A stretch of DNA of 64,000 bases, from the NCBI GenBank assembly GCA_016787705.1, contig JAEUTP010000007.1, positions 62,001 through 126,000 of the forward strand, in the 5' to 3' direction. Origin of the DNA: Bacteroidia bacterium (GTDB lineage Bacteria; Bacteroidota; Bacteroidia; B-17B0; Aurantibacillaceae). Of this stretch, positions 53,462 to 62,901 are shown piece after piece. Position numbers and translations under genes: made by a program. The notes under the pieces are model-generated. The model did not search any database and was not told the DNA's origin. It saw nothing but the letters and a program-made list of their open reading frames with translations. Within the stretch, counting starts at the first letter, position 1, and the number at the start of each line of letters is the position of its first letter.

Positions 53462-56400
53462 ATGAAAAAAACAGTACTGTTACTATGCTTAATATTAGCG
53501 TCTAAACATTCTTTCTCGCAAGAGTGGATCGAAATGGCCAGCAAGCCCAATGCCAATCTATATGAAATTCAAAAAGAATTTTATAAATCTTTTGAAGGAA
53601 AAGATGTAACGGTTAAAAGCAATGGTTATAAGGTTTTTAAGCGTTGGGAGTATTTTGTAGAACCGCGTGTTTATCCTACAGGAGATCTTTCATTATTAAG
53701 TCAAACATCAAAAAATTATTCTGATTTTTTAAAAAACTATAATGACCCCGCTAATGGTGCAGGTAAATTTTCAAGTGCAAATTCAGTTATGTCTGCCACA
53801 TGGGTACCCGTTGGCCCTATGGGTGCGCCAACCGGATCTGTTGGCGGATTGCCACGCAAAGCCGGAAGAGATAATTTTATTACGTTTCATCCAACAAATG
53901 CAAATACATTTTATGCAGGTGCAGCAGGAGGAGGATTATGGGAAACCACTAACGGCGGTGCTTCGTGGACTACAAGTACCGATAATTTACCGGTAACTGC
54001 TGTTTCAGATCTGGTTATCGACCCAACAAATCCAAACTTAATGTACCTGGCTACAGGTGGCGGAGATGACCTTTTATCTGCGTTTCCAGTAAATTCAGAT
54101 GGTCTTTACAAATCAACAGATGCAGGTGCAACATGGGTGCCAACCGGTTTAACTTTTCCTGTATCGCAAGGGCGAGTAATACATAAATTACTGTTAGATC
54201 CCACAAACCCTCAAATAATATTTGCAGCTACCAATGCAGGTATTTATAGAAGTATCAATAGTGGAGCAACCTGGACAACGGTTAGTACTGTAGCTACATG
54301 GGATATGAAATTCCATCCTACAAATCCAACTATTCTATACGCTTGCGGAACGGCTTTTTACAGATCTACAAACAGCGGTTCAAGTTTTACTGTTGTTTCA
54401 ACCGGTATTCCAACTTCAGGTAGCAATAGGATGTCAATTGCAGTAACGCCAACTAACCCTTCTTATGTTTATGTTTTGGCAAGCAAAAGTTCAGACAGCC
54501 AGTTTCTTGGTGTTTACCGTTCAACAAACGATGGTGTAAATTTTACAACCATGTCTACCACTCCAAATATTATTGGTAACTCTTGTGCAGGCACTTCAAC
54601 AGGCCAGGGTCAGGGTTGGTTTGATCTTACTATTGCAGCATCACCGATAACTCCTGACGAAGTAGTGGTTGGTGGCGTAAATGTATGGAAATCGGTAAAT
54701 GGAGGCGCTAACTGGACTATGATCGGTTGCTGGAATTCAGTTAACCCATATATTCATGCAGATATTCATGAACTACAATATTCAACTAACGGTACGCTCT
54801 ATTCCGCAAATGACGGAGGTATGTTTGTTTATAACGGAACTAATGCATGGACTGATATAACGGCTCAAAGAAATATTGCGCAAATATATAAGATAGGTTT
54901 ATCGGGAATTAATGCAAACAAATGGATAACCGGCCATCAGGATAATGGGACTAATATTAAAAACGGCGCAAATTATACTGCAAGTTTAGCTGGCGATGGT
55001 ATGGATTGTTTTATTGATAGAACCAACGACAATAATATGTTTGCATCACAATTTAATGGTAACATTTACCGATCTGCAAATGGTGGTGCAAGCTGGTTAA
55101 ATATTTCATCGGGTGTTACCGGTACAGGTGCATGGGTTACACCTTGGAAACAGGATCCTATATCTGCAACCACAATCTACACTGGCCGTAATCAACTTTT
55201 TAAATCTACAGCATTAGGTACCGGTTGGTCGCAATTAGGCACTACAGGTGGTGGTGGTTCGATGGTTGAATTCGCAATTGCACCGTCTAATAACCAGGTA
55301 ATTTATGCTTTATATGCGGGTTCTATAAGAAAAACAATTAACGGCGGTACTACATGGACAAATGCTACAGGTACGGCAGCGTCAGGCGGTGCGTTAACCT
55401 TTATAACAATTTCACCAACAGATCCTGATAAAGCATGGGTTACTGTAAGTGGATACAGTGCCGGTAATAAAGTTTTTCAAACAGTTGATGGTGGTGTTAC
55501 CTGGATGAATATTTCATCTAACCTGCCTAACTTACCGGCCAACTGTTCGGTATATGAACCAGGCTCTAACGATCGTATTTATATTGGTATGGATGTTGGT
55601 ATTTATTATAAAGATAATTCATCAACCAACTGGACGCTTTACAACGCAGGTTTACCAAACGTAGCAATTATGGATCTTGAAATGACTCCTGCTGCACCGG
55701 GTAAAATATACGCAGCTACATATGGCCGTGGTGTTTACGAAGCAGATGTTATTCAAACAACAGCGGCACCGGTTCCTAACTTCTCTTATTATGGACCATT
55801 ATGCGTTGGTGTAAATAAAGTATTAGTTGATAATTCAAGTAATACACCAACAAGCTGGAGTTGGACAATAACACCGTCAACAGGTGTAACATTTAATTCA
55901 ACCACAGTGCAAACACCAACAATGAATTTTACAACTGCAGGTGTTTATACTATATCAATGGTATCTGGAAATAGTTTTGGCCAGGGGCCGGTAAGCACTC
56001 AAACAATTTTAGTAGAAACTATACCAAACATGGTATTATCTACAAACAGTGTTGTTTCATGTGATAATGACCCTGTAACGGTTACTGCCTCGGGAGCAAA
56101 TACATATACATGGAGCAATGGAGGTGGAAATGCCGCAACTGCAACATATACATTTGGTATTGATTTTACTTATACTGTAACGGGAGCAAATGGCGGTTGT
56201 TTGTCTACACAAACGGTTGCTGTATCAATTTTAAATTGTGTAGGTATTGTAGAAATTGATGCTAACACAAGCTTTAAAGTTTTCCCTAATCCTGCTGTAG
56301 ATAATATTACTTTAAAAGTAAACGAAGCAAAGAATATTGATGTTGTTATTGAAATGTATGATGTTGCCGGAAAACTAGTATTGAAACAAAACTCCGGTTT

Positions 56401-56518
56401 TACTAAAGATAAAACAGAATATAAATTAAACATTGCCTCGCTTGCAAAAGGAATTTATAATTTAAAAATTTCGACAAAAGAAGGCAGCTCGCAAACTTTA
56501 AAGATTGCTAAGGATTAA
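53462..56518 (+). CDS. T9SS-sorted BNR/sortilin-type propeller protein
   Basis: A 1018-residue secreted protein. Signal peptide (LLLCLILASKHSFSQ), then a double beta-propeller of BNR/sortilin-type repeats with many SxDxGxTW-like turns (TTNGGASWTTSTDNLP, KSTDAGATWVPTG, YRSINSGATWTTVS, RKTINGGTTWTNATG). Near residue 775 a PKD-type domain begins (YYGPLCVGVNKVLVDNSSN), followed by an Ig-like stretch. The last ~80 residues are the T9SS type A domain (KVFPNPAVDNITLKVNE ... SLAKGIYNLKISTKEG). The repeats resemble those in xyloglucanases and sortilin, but I see no active-site motif. Likely a surface binding or hydrolytic protein. Confidence 0.88.
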   Translation: MKKTVLLLCLILASKHSFSQEWIEMASKPNANLYEIQKEFYKSFEGKDVTVKSNGYKVFKRWEYFVEPRVYPTGDLSLLSQTSKNYSDFLKNYNDPANGAGKFSSANSVMSATWVPVGPMGAPTGSVGGLPRKAGRDNFITFHPTNANTFYAGAAGGGLWETTNGGASWTTSTDNLPVTAVSDLVIDPTNPNLMYLATGGGDDLLSAFPVNSDGLYKSTDAGATWVPTGLTFPVSQGRVIHKLLLDPTNPQIIFAATNAGIYRSINSGATWTTVSTVATWDMKFHPTNPTILYACGTAFYRSTNSGSSFTVVSTGIPTSGSNRMSIAVTPTNPSYVYVLASKSSDSQFLGVYRSTNDGVNFTTMSTTPNIIGNSCAGTSTGQGQGWFDLTIAASPITPDEVVVGGVNVWKSVNGGANWTMIGCWNSVNPYIHADIHELQYSTNGTLYSANDGGMFVYNGTNAWTDITAQRNIAQIYKIGLSGINANKWITGHQDNGTNIKNGANYTASLAGDGMDCFIDRTNDNNMFASQFNGNIYRSANGGASWLNISSGVTGTGAWVTPWKQDPISATTIYTGRNQLFKSTALGTGWSQLGTTGGGGSMVEFAIAPSNNQVIYALYAGSIRKTINGGTTWTNATGTAASGGALTFITISPTDPDKAWVTVSGYSAGNKVFQTVDGGVTWMNISSNLPNLPANCSVYEPGSNDRIYIGMDVGIYYKDNSSTNWTLYNAGLPNVAIMDLEMTPAAPGKIYAATYGRGVYEADVIQTTAAPVPNFSYYGPLCVGVNKVLVDNSSNTPTSWSWTITPSTGVTFNSTTVQTPTMNFTTAGVYTISMVSGNSFGQGPVSTQTILVETIPNMVLSTNSVVSCDNDPVTVTASGANTYTWSNGGGNAATATYTFGIDFTYTVTGANGGCLSTQTVAVSILNCVGIVEIDANTSFKVFPNPAVDNITLKVNEAKNIDVVIEMYDVAGKLVLKQNSGFTKDKTEYKLNIASLAKGIYNLKISTKEGSSQTLKIAKD

Positions 56519-56625
56519 TCGCGTTTAAGCGATTAATGAAATGCCAGTGCTTGTAAAGTGCTAATGAAGTGCCAGAACTGAGTCAGTAATTAATAAAGTA
56601 GCTTAGATTAATAAATATCTTCACT

Positions 56626-56656
56626 AAAAAGCCACACCGTTTGAGTGTGGCTTTTT
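56626..56656. terminator. Bidirectional terminator
   Basis: AAAAAGCCACAC/GTGTGGCTTTTT, a 12-bp stem with a 7-nt loop between the convergent T9SS gene and the TonB receptor gene. Confidence 0.9.
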
Positions 56657-56659
56657 ACT

Positions 56660-59026
56660 TTAAAAAAGTAAGCGGTATTGTGGTATCACAAAAAAACGTA
56701 ATTGATAATCGGTTTTTATGGTTTTATTTTGAATGTCGTAAGACTGCTGAAACACATTTGCATGTTGTGTTACGTTTTGAATATCAATGGTGAATTCATG
56801 CGTTAATTTTTTTGAATTATAACGGTATCCTGGTTTTACATCCAATCTGAAATAATCGGGATATTGAAATTCGTAGGCGCGGGTGCCATCACGCACCTCA
56901 TCATTAGACGCAATGCTTGCATTAAGATCAATAGGTGTATAACGTTTACCTCCGGCATAAGTTCCCCTAACATCTACACTTAATGTGTGTCTTTGGCCAA
57001 TTTTAAATTCTTTGCCGCCCAATAAATTAAAAACATAATTGCCGTTAAAAGCTGTGTTGCGAATAATATTATCGCTGCCTTTGTATTTGCTTTCAAATAA
57101 ACTGCCTGTAAATAAAATGTAATAACCTTTGCTGTAAAATTTTTCGAGTGTTAATTCAATACCATAATTTTCGCCGGTACCTTTGCTTACTAAATTATTT
57201 ACGTTGGGGCTCTCAAAATCTGCGCCTAAATTTAAAGCGGAAAAATAGCTTGGAAAATTTTGTATTGGTGCATTATAAATGTATTGATAGTATAATTCTG
57301 CTTTTAATCTAAAATTGGTTGCAAAGCTATTATCGTAAGCAAGCACGGCATGTGTAGCGCGCGTAAAATCTAAATTTTTGTTGGTCTCAACACGTTTACC
57401 ATTCAGCGAATCGGTTGCAAAATAAATATATATGGGTTGTAATTGACTATGCATACCGCCACCAAGACTTATAGATTGTTTGTTGTTGATGGAATACTTT
57501 AATCCAGCGCGCGGCTCAATGGCATTAGAATTGTTTAGTAAAAAGAACTGATCGCTAACGCCTACATTAATTAAAAAATTATCGGTGAATTTATGCTGCC
57601 ATTGTATAAAGCCACGCATTAAAACAGTTGTGCCCCTGTAATCGCGCAATGTAACAAAAGTGTTGTTGCCAAAATAATTATCAATGCTATCAATAAATAA
57701 AGTAGTGTAAAGATCTGAGTATACACCAGTATTAATAAAATCTCTTGAATTAAATTTTTTATTATAGGTTGTATTAAACGAGTAACGAATTGTTTGCGTG
57801 GTTTGCCTATATTCGGGTTTTAAATTATTTGGTGTTTTAAACGCTGTATCAATTCTATCGGCTACAATGTTATTATATTGTATGCTTGTTCCGGCATTTG
57901 TTTTTATGTAAGCGTTGTTTTTAAAAAGATAGGTGTGTGAAAGCCCTGCGGCACCAACATTTGAGCGAAAGTAAGTATCACGTGAGCTGTAGCCAAAAAT
58001 TTCCTGCCCGGGTTTTTTATCGCGTTCTAGCAAAGCAATGTAACTTAAACCACCAACAGCCCAAAAAGAAAAAGACCCTGCTTTTTTTGTAGCAAAATCA
58101 GTTTTAAATGTAATATCCTGATATTGTGGTACAGCGGCGCCTGTTCCAAAATCAATATTCAGTGCTTTAAAAACAGCCAGTGTAGAGTAACGATAATTTA
58201 AAAGATAGCTTGAACTTTTCTTTTTATTGTATGGACCCTCTGCGCCAAGCTCGAAACCGTTAAAGCCCATTTGCACTAAAAATTCATGTTTTTCGTTATT
58301 ACCTTTTCGCATACGCAGATCAAATACACCTGATGTAGCATTACCATAATCGGCAGCAAAAGCGCCGCTCATAAAATCAGAATTATCTAAAGTGTTATTG
58401 TTTAATATACTTACTGGCCCGCCGGTTGAACCTGCATTGCCAAAGTGATTGGGGTTTGGAATATCTAATCCATTTAATCGCCATAAAATGCCAAGCGGTG
58501 AGTTGCCTCTTATGATAATATCATTTCTTGAATCGTTAGAGCCGCTTACACCTGCAAAGTTAGCTGCCATACGCGCCGGATCATTTCTGCTGCCTGCATA
58601 ACGGGCAGCCTCTTCCGAACTAAATACGCGAGAGCTTACTGTGCTCATTTTGTTATTTGTTTTTGTTTTATCCTGTTCGGCCACTACAACTACTTCTTCA
58701 CCTTGTATAACGCTTTCTTCCATTTCAACGTTAGAAATTGATTCTTTACCTGCATTTAAAATAACAGTAATGTATTTTTCCTTGTAACTAACAGATTGAA
58801 ATTTTAATTGCCATCTCCCTATAGGTACATTTTGAATTTTAAATTCTCCTTTTTCATTTGTGATTGTTCCCAGTAAAGGATCAGAATTTAAAACCTGCAC
58901 TACGGCCCCGGGAATGGGTGTTTGGCTTTGCTTATCAATTACAACGCCCTTAATGGTTTGTGTAATTGTTTGCGAATAAAAAGGTGAAATAAAAAATAAA
59001 AGAAATATTAAACAATATTTGTGCAT
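56660..59026 (-). CDS. TonB-dependent outer-membrane receptor with CarboxypepD domain
   Basis: A 788-residue receptor: signal peptide (CLIFLLFFISPFYSQ), N-terminal carboxypeptidase regulatory-like domain (IKGVVIDKQSQTPIPGAVVQ, VPIGRWQLKFQSVSYKEK), a plug domain (RNDIIIRGNSPLGILWRLNG and the GVSGSNDSRND region), then a beta-barrel ending in FFVIPQYRLLF. The substrate is not clear; no SusD or sugar/siderophore genes are adjacent. It is the third gene of a three-gene minus-strand operon (SDR, small secreted protein, receptor); the stop of the previous gene abuts its start codon. Confidence 0.9.
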   Translation of the reverse strand: MHKYCLIFLLFFISPFYSQTITQTIKGVVIDKQSQTPIPGAVVQVLNSDPLLGTITNEKGEFKIQNVPIGRWQLKFQSVSYKEKYITVILNAGKESISNVEMEESVIQGEEVVVVAEQDKTKTNNKMSTVSSRVFSSEEAARYAGSRNDPARMAANFAGVSGSNDSRNDIIIRGNSPLGILWRLNGLDIPNPNHFGNAGSTGGPVSILNNNTLDNSDFMSGAFAADYGNATSGVFDLRMRKGNNEKHEFLVQMGFNGFELGAEGPYNKKKSSSYLLNYRYSTLAVFKALNIDFGTGAAVPQYQDITFKTDFATKKAGSFSFWAVGGLSYIALLERDKKPGQEIFGYSSRDTYFRSNVGAAGLSHTYLFKNNAYIKTNAGTSIQYNNIVADRIDTAFKTPNNLKPEYRQTTQTIRYSFNTTYNKKFNSRDFINTGVYSDLYTTLFIDSIDNYFGNNTFVTLRDYRGTTVLMRGFIQWQHKFTDNFLINVGVSDQFFLLNNSNAIEPRAGLKYSINNKQSISLGGGMHSQLQPIYIYFATDSLNGKRVETNKNLDFTRATHAVLAYDNSFATNFRLKAELYYQYIYNAPIQNFPSYFSALNLGADFESPNVNNLVSKGTGENYGIELTLEKFYSKGYYILFTGSLFESKYKGSDNIIRNTAFNGNYVFNLLGGKEFKIGQRHTLSVDVRGTYAGGKRYTPIDLNASIASNDEVRDGTRAYEFQYPDYFRLDVKPGYRYNSKKLTHEFTIDIQNVTQHANVFQQSYDIQNKTIKTDYQLRFFVIPQYRLLF

Positions 59027-59515
59027 TTACTTTTTAATTAGTGTTGGTAAATGACGTACTTTTAAACAGGCGTATTGAAAGGGGCAGCGACTGGCACTTA
59101 TTTCATTGTAAGTCATTTTATATTGCCCATCCATTTCAATAGTTAAATAATAATTTGGTTTTACCCATTCTTTGGCAAGGCAATCCGGAAAAAAATCTGT
59201 CATTGGCGAATTATCGGGTGTTTTTTTAAAATGTTTCCAGGGCTCGTATAAATAGTATCTTCCAGGAGGATATTTTAATACAACAAGTCCGCTATCGTCT
59301 GTTCTTATACTATCCACACATACGCCGCTCTGATATACATAAAAACGTTGTTTTGCCAAAGGCTTGTCAACTTTCGAATTCTGGATCTCCGCATCTGTTT
59401 TGCATTTACCGCTGCAATCAGGCAGGCCGTACCTGAATTCAATCTGGAGCTTAATTCGTTGCGCCTGGCAAACAAATGAGATGCATAAACAAAAAGCTAA
59501 TATTAGTTTATTCAT
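59027..59515 (-). CDS. Small secreted protein paired with the TonB receptor
   Basis: A 162-residue protein with a signal peptide (LILAFCLCISFVCQA). It has DCSGKCKTDAEIQN, CVDSIRTDDSGLVVLKY, GRYYLYEPWKHFKK and a final CPFQYACLKVRHLP. This is clearly a paralogue of the lipoprotein at 52887-53378, about 6 kb away on the same strand. The order in the operon suggests it may bind the ligand of the receptor. Not a lipoprotein here: no lipobox Cys. It starts only 2 bp after the SDR stop codon and its stop abuts the receptor ATG. Confidence 0.75.
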   Translation of the reverse strand: MNKLILAFCLCISFVCQAQRIKLQIEFRYGLPDCSGKCKTDAEIQNSKVDKPLAKQRFYVYQSGVCVDSIRTDDSGLVVLKYPPGRYYLYEPWKHFKKTPDNSPMTDFFPDCLAKEWVKPNYYLTIEMDGQYKMTYNEISASRCPFQYACLKVRHLPTLIKK

Positions 59516-59517
59516 GG

Positions 59518-60216
59518 TTATGGTGTTGTTGATGATACCGGTATAATTTTTCCGTTAAAAAAAGTATGGCCGGTTAATGCAAAATTACAAATAAACTCTG
59601 CCATTTGATTTGCCTCTAAAGGCGCTTTGTATCCCGGAAAAGCTTTGCTTAGCATTTCGGTTTGTACAGCGCCAATGGCTAAACAATTAACCGAAATGTT
59701 TTTTGGTTTTAATTCTTCAGCCAGGCATTCGGTTAAGCCGCTTAAAGCAGATTTGCTGCTGGAGTAGGCGCTAAGCCCCGGAAACTTTGAACTGCCCTGG
59801 AAACCACCCATGCTGCTGATGTTTACAATATGCGCTTTATTTTTTTTAGTAAAGAAAGGTAATAAAGATTGTATCAATGTAAACGGACCAAATACATTTG
59901 TGGCGTAAACAGATTGAAGTTCTTTACCAGTTATTTTCTCAAAAGGTTTATTTACTATTTGGCCTGCATTGTTTATTAATACATCTACTTTTAAGTTTAA
60001 TGAGCTTAAAATTTTAATGATCTTTTTTTGATCGTTCGCATTTGTAATATCAGCTTTTATTGGCAGAATGGAATGCGTGTTTTTTTGATTAACAAGTTTT
60101 GTGATTGGCTCAATATTACGTGATACCGCAATTACAAGCGTTTTAGAATTTTTTGAAAATGATTTTATTATTTCAAATCCAATTCCTTTTGATGCGCCTG
60201 TAACAAGTATGGTCAT
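59518..60216 (-). CDS. Short-chain dehydrogenase/reductase
   Basis: A 232-residue cytoplasmic oxidoreductase with the classical SDR motifs: cofactor-binding TGASKGIG (residues 6-13), NNAG (82-85), catalytic Ser134/Ser135, Tyr151 and Lys155 (YSSSK). Substrate is not predictable; similarity is to the general 3-oxoacyl-reductase-like group. It leads the operon that includes the small secreted protein and TonB receptor, 2 bp apart. Start at ATG 60216. Confidence 0.9.
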   Translation of the reverse strand: MTILVTGASKGIGFEIIKSFSKNSKTLVIAVSRNIEPITKLVNQKNTHSILPIKADITNANDQKKIIKILSSLNLKVDVLINNAGQIVNKPFEKITGKELQSVYATNVFGPFTLIQSLLPFFTKKNKAHIVNISSMGGFQGSSKFPGLSAYSSSKSALSGLTECLAEELKPKNISVNCLAIGAVQTEMLSKAFPGYKAPLEANQMAEFICNFALTGHTFFNGKIIPVSSTTP

Positions 60217-60218
60217 AT

Positions 60219-60238
60219 TTCGTAAATTTGTATACGAA
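60219..60238. promoter_or_regulatory. Dyad in the SDR / barrel divergent gap
   Basis: TTCGTA and TACGAA arms separated by 8 bp, inside the only 39 bp between divergent genes starting at 60216 and 60256, where a shared operator would be expected. Confidence 0.4.
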
Positions 60239-60255
60239 GATACTTTATAAAGTGC

Positions 60256-60840
60256 ATGAAAAAAAGGTTTTTTAGTTTAGTTTTTATGGTATTTATTTGT
60301 TTGCATTATTATACGCAAACAGATAGCGTTTATTATGGAGACCCGGCTAAAGATACCATACGAAAACCGCGGCAGGAAAAAAACAGGGATTGGCTTGATA
60401 AAGTAACGTATGGTGGCAATTTTCAATTAAGTTTTGGTACTTACACAAATATCTATCTTGCACCTACCATAGGGTATACACCTTTTAAACGGTTTAATTT
60501 TGGAGTAGGATTTATTTATAATTATGTAAGCATAAATTATTCAGGCTATGGTCGTTTTGAACAAACTATTTATGGGGGTACTTCGTATGCCAGGTATTAT
60601 TTTGGTGAGAGTTTTTTTGCCCAGGCACAGTTCGATCATCTATTACAACCAAACGTTTTTAATTATAACAACCCAAAAGAAAAAGTGTGGGTTGACTATT
60701 TTTTAGTAGGTGGCGGATACAGGCAAATGATTGGAAAGAATGCTGCCCTTGTAACATCTATAATGGTAAACCTTACACCAACATCATTATCGCTTTACCC
60801 CAATCCAATATTTCAGATAGGATTTGTTGGTGGATTTTAG
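60256..60840 (+). CDS. Outer-membrane beta-barrel protein
   Basis: A 194-residue protein with a signal peptide (FFSLVFMVFICLHYYTQ), a short linker and about eight beta-strands with aromatic girdles (YGGNFQLSFGTYTNIYLAP, FNFGVGFIYNYVSINYS, SFFAQAQFDHLLQ), ending in the C-terminal aromatic FQIGFVGGF. Resembles small OmpX/OprF-like barrels. No partner is seen. Divergent from the SDR operon. Confidence 0.85.
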   Translation: MKKRFFSLVFMVFICLHYYTQTDSVYYGDPAKDTIRKPRQEKNRDWLDKVTYGGNFQLSFGTYTNIYLAPTIGYTPFKRFNFGVGFIYNYVSINYSGYGRFEQTIYGGTSYARYYFGESFFAQAQFDHLLQPNVFNYNNPKEKVWVDYFLVGGGYRQMIGKNAALVTSIMVNLTPTSLSLYPNPIFQIGFVGGF

Positions 60841-60939
60841 TTGCGGTTTTTGCCTCAGATCTCACTGATAATAAAGAGCTAGTTAAACAGGTCACAAAAT
60901 TTCTTTTTAATCTGCGTTATTTGCGAAATCTGCGGCTTG

Positions 60940-62640
60940 TTAAAATTTCTTTTTACTGTTAAAAGGCTTTGTGGCTTTTTCGCTGCTGGTTAAAAGTATC
61001 TTCACTTTGTTTTGGTCACTTAATAATCTTACTCCTTCTTTAAGATCATCATCATTTTTAAGAGAAAACTCTATCCTTCCTTTTTGGAAATAATAGCGTG
61101 ATGTTATTTCTTCTTCAAGATAACGCTTAACCTGGTTTTTGTGTTTTACAAGATCGTCTTTTTTGTTCGAAGCCATTTTATTCATCAACACATCAAATTC
61201 TGTTTTTATATCAGAATAATATTTTTCTTCTTCAGCGTTCTTTTTAAGATCTTCTAATTCTAATTCGCTTTTGGTTTTGTATTTGTAATCTTTGTCTTTT
61301 AAATAATCTACAAAATCATTGTATTCGGCATCAGTTAAATTAAATGAGGCAGGAGGAGCTAATTGAGTATGCGCCAAATAATATTTTGTAGCATAATTAA
61401 AAATATGATTTTTAGAGATCAGCGCGATAAGAACGTTACTATATTTATCTTCTACTGTTTTTACATCGGGCATAATACCCGCACCATCATAAACAATTCT
61501 TCCACCTTTTGTTTTAAACGCGGTAATTAAACTATCAGGTACTTTTTCTACACGACCTTCTTCATCTTTATTGGAGTAATCTAAAGCCTGCACACAACGG
61601 CCGCTTGGTATATAGTATTTAGCAACCGTAATTTTTATTTGCGCGTTATAAACTAACGGTTTTGTTTGTTGTACCAAACCTTTGCCATAGGTACGTTTAC
61701 CAATAATTAAAGCACGGTCAAGATCCTGCAAAGCGCCACTCACAATTTCGGATGCTGATGCAGAATTCTCATTCACTAAAACCACTAAAGGAATCTGCGT
61801 ATCAATAGGGTTGTTAACAGCTAAATACGTTTTATCCCAATCGGCCACTTTGCCTTTTGTAAATACAACTTCCTGTCCTTTTTCAACAAAAAAATTTACA
61901 ATGTTTACCGCTTCGTGTAACAGGCCACCCAAATTTTCTCTAAGGTCTAGTACAATATTTTTACAACCTTTACCTTTAAGATCTAATAAAGCTTCTTTTA
62001 CTTCAGCGCTGCAGTTTTCGGTAAACGAAACTAACTTAATATAACCTGTTTCACCATTTGGCAGCATTCCAAAATAAGGTACTGCTTTAGCCTTTATTTC
62101 TTCTCGCACCAGGTTTAGTTCTACCGGTGTTGTTTGTCCTACTTTAATTATTTTTAATTTTATTGGCGTGCCCGCGTTGCCTTTTAATAAGCCTGAAATG
62201 TTATCGCTGTTCTTACCTTCTACATTATTACCATTAATACCAATTATTTGGTCTCCGGCCCTAATGCCAGCTTTATAAGCGGCAAAACCTTCGTAGGGCT
62301 CGCCAATAATTAATTTGCCATTAATATCGTTTACCTGCGCGCCAATGCCACCATACTCGCCCGTGGTCATAAAACGGTAATCTTCTATATCATTCTCGGT
62401 ATAATAAACGGTGTAAGGGTCTAAAGAGCCAAGCATAGCGTCAATGCTGGTTTTCATTAACTGGCCCGGCCTGGTTTCATCAACATAAGCCACATTTAAT
62501 TCGCGGTAAACGGCATTAAAAATATCCAGGTTCTTGCTTATCTCAAAATAATCGGGGGTATAGGCTGCGCCAATAATAATAACAGCGGTTAGAGACAAGC
62601 CTGCCACCCATTTTTTTATGGTTTTCTTCGCAAATATCAT
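60940..62640 (-). CDS. CtpA/Prc-like S41 C-terminal processing peptidase
   Basis: A 566-residue periplasmic peptidase. N-terminal hydrophobic anchor (WVAGLSLTAVIIIGAAYT), PDZ domain near residues 90-180 (YGGIGAQVNDINGKLIIGE, AAYKAGIRAGDQIIGING), S41 core with LDLRENLGGLLHEAVNIV, catalytic Ser in SASASEIVSG and catalytic Lys in GKRTYGKGLVQQ. The C-terminal ~170 residues are helical, charged and poorly defined. Such enzymes remove C-terminal tails of secreted and outer-membrane proteins, and control hydrolases. Start at ATG 62640. The 60841-60939 gap upstream shows no gene. Confidence 0.93.
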   Translation of the reverse strand: MIFAKKTIKKWVAGLSLTAVIIIGAAYTPDYFEISKNLDIFNAVYRELNVAYVDETRPGQLMKTSIDAMLGSLDPYTVYYTENDIEDYRFMTTGEYGGIGAQVNDINGKLIIGEPYEGFAAYKAGIRAGDQIIGINGNNVEGKNSDNISGLLKGNAGTPIKLKIIKVGQTTPVELNLVREEIKAKAVPYFGMLPNGETGYIKLVSFTENCSAEVKEALLDLKGKGCKNIVLDLRENLGGLLHEAVNIVNFFVEKGQEVVFTKGKVADWDKTYLAVNNPIDTQIPLVVLVNENSASASEIVSGALQDLDRALIIGKRTYGKGLVQQTKPLVYNAQIKITVAKYYIPSGRCVQALDYSNKDEEGRVEKVPDSLITAFKTKGGRIVYDGAGIMPDVKTVEDKYSNVLIALISKNHIFNYATKYYLAHTQLAPPASFNLTDAEYNDFVDYLKDKDYKYKTKSELELEDLKKNAEEEKYYSDIKTEFDVLMNKMASNKKDDLVKHKNQVKRYLEEEITSRYYFQKGRIEFSLKNDDDLKEGVRLLSDQNKVKILLTSSEKATKPFNSKKKF

Positions 62641-62748
62641 AGTTAAAATATCAACCTAAATTAGCTAAAAATGTTCAGTCGGGCAGAAAGTTGAGCCTTT
62701 TTCTTCAATATTTTATACTTTTTTAATAAAAAACGGCAAAAAATACCT

Positions 62749-62756
62749 TATCTTTG
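62749..62756 (+). promoter_or_regulatory. -7 element TATCTTTG of the queA leader
   Basis: Exact TAnnTTTG; no clean TTG -33. The message would begin near 62760, giving a ~138-nt leader to the queA ATG. Confidence 0.7.
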
Positions 62757-62809
62757 CCCTCCGAATTAATCCCGTAAGATTATGACATTTATTTTTTGAT
62801 CAGTATTGC

Positions 62810-62841
62810 TTGAGCCGGGTACTGTATTATTCATGGCTCAA
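62810..62841 (+). promoter_or_regulatory. Leader hairpin covering the small ORF start
   Basis: TTGAGCC (62810-62816) pairs with GGCTCAA (62835-62841). The right arm includes the G of the ATG at 62833, so it could hide the small ORF start. The 18-nt loop is long. Confidence 0.4.
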
Positions 62842-62901
62842 CACTCAAAAAAATTTAAGTTTCATTTTCCTGCATTAAAACAAATAAAAAGAGAACTATG
62901 A
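62833..62901 (+). CDS. 22-residue upstream ORF coupled to queA
   Basis: An ORF of 22 codons from ATG 62833, containing [10 protein letters not shown] and ending KQIKREL, whose TGA overlaps the queA ATG (ATGA). The peptide is very basic. It has no family I recognise. The overlap suggests translation of queA depends on it, and a hairpin hides its start codon. Its origin as noise cannot be excluded, since the leader is short. Confidence 0.4.
   Translation: MAQHSKKFKFHFPALKQIKREL

Noticed and set aside
60841-60939. A gene or RNA in the short gap after the barrel protein
   Set aside because: Only short repeated TCTGCG words are present, without a reading frame or strong hairpin.
62760-62897. A preQ1 riboswitch in the queA leader
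   Set aside because: The region has a hairpin and A-rich tail, but I could not place the short P1 stem and the conserved tail of the classes I know.
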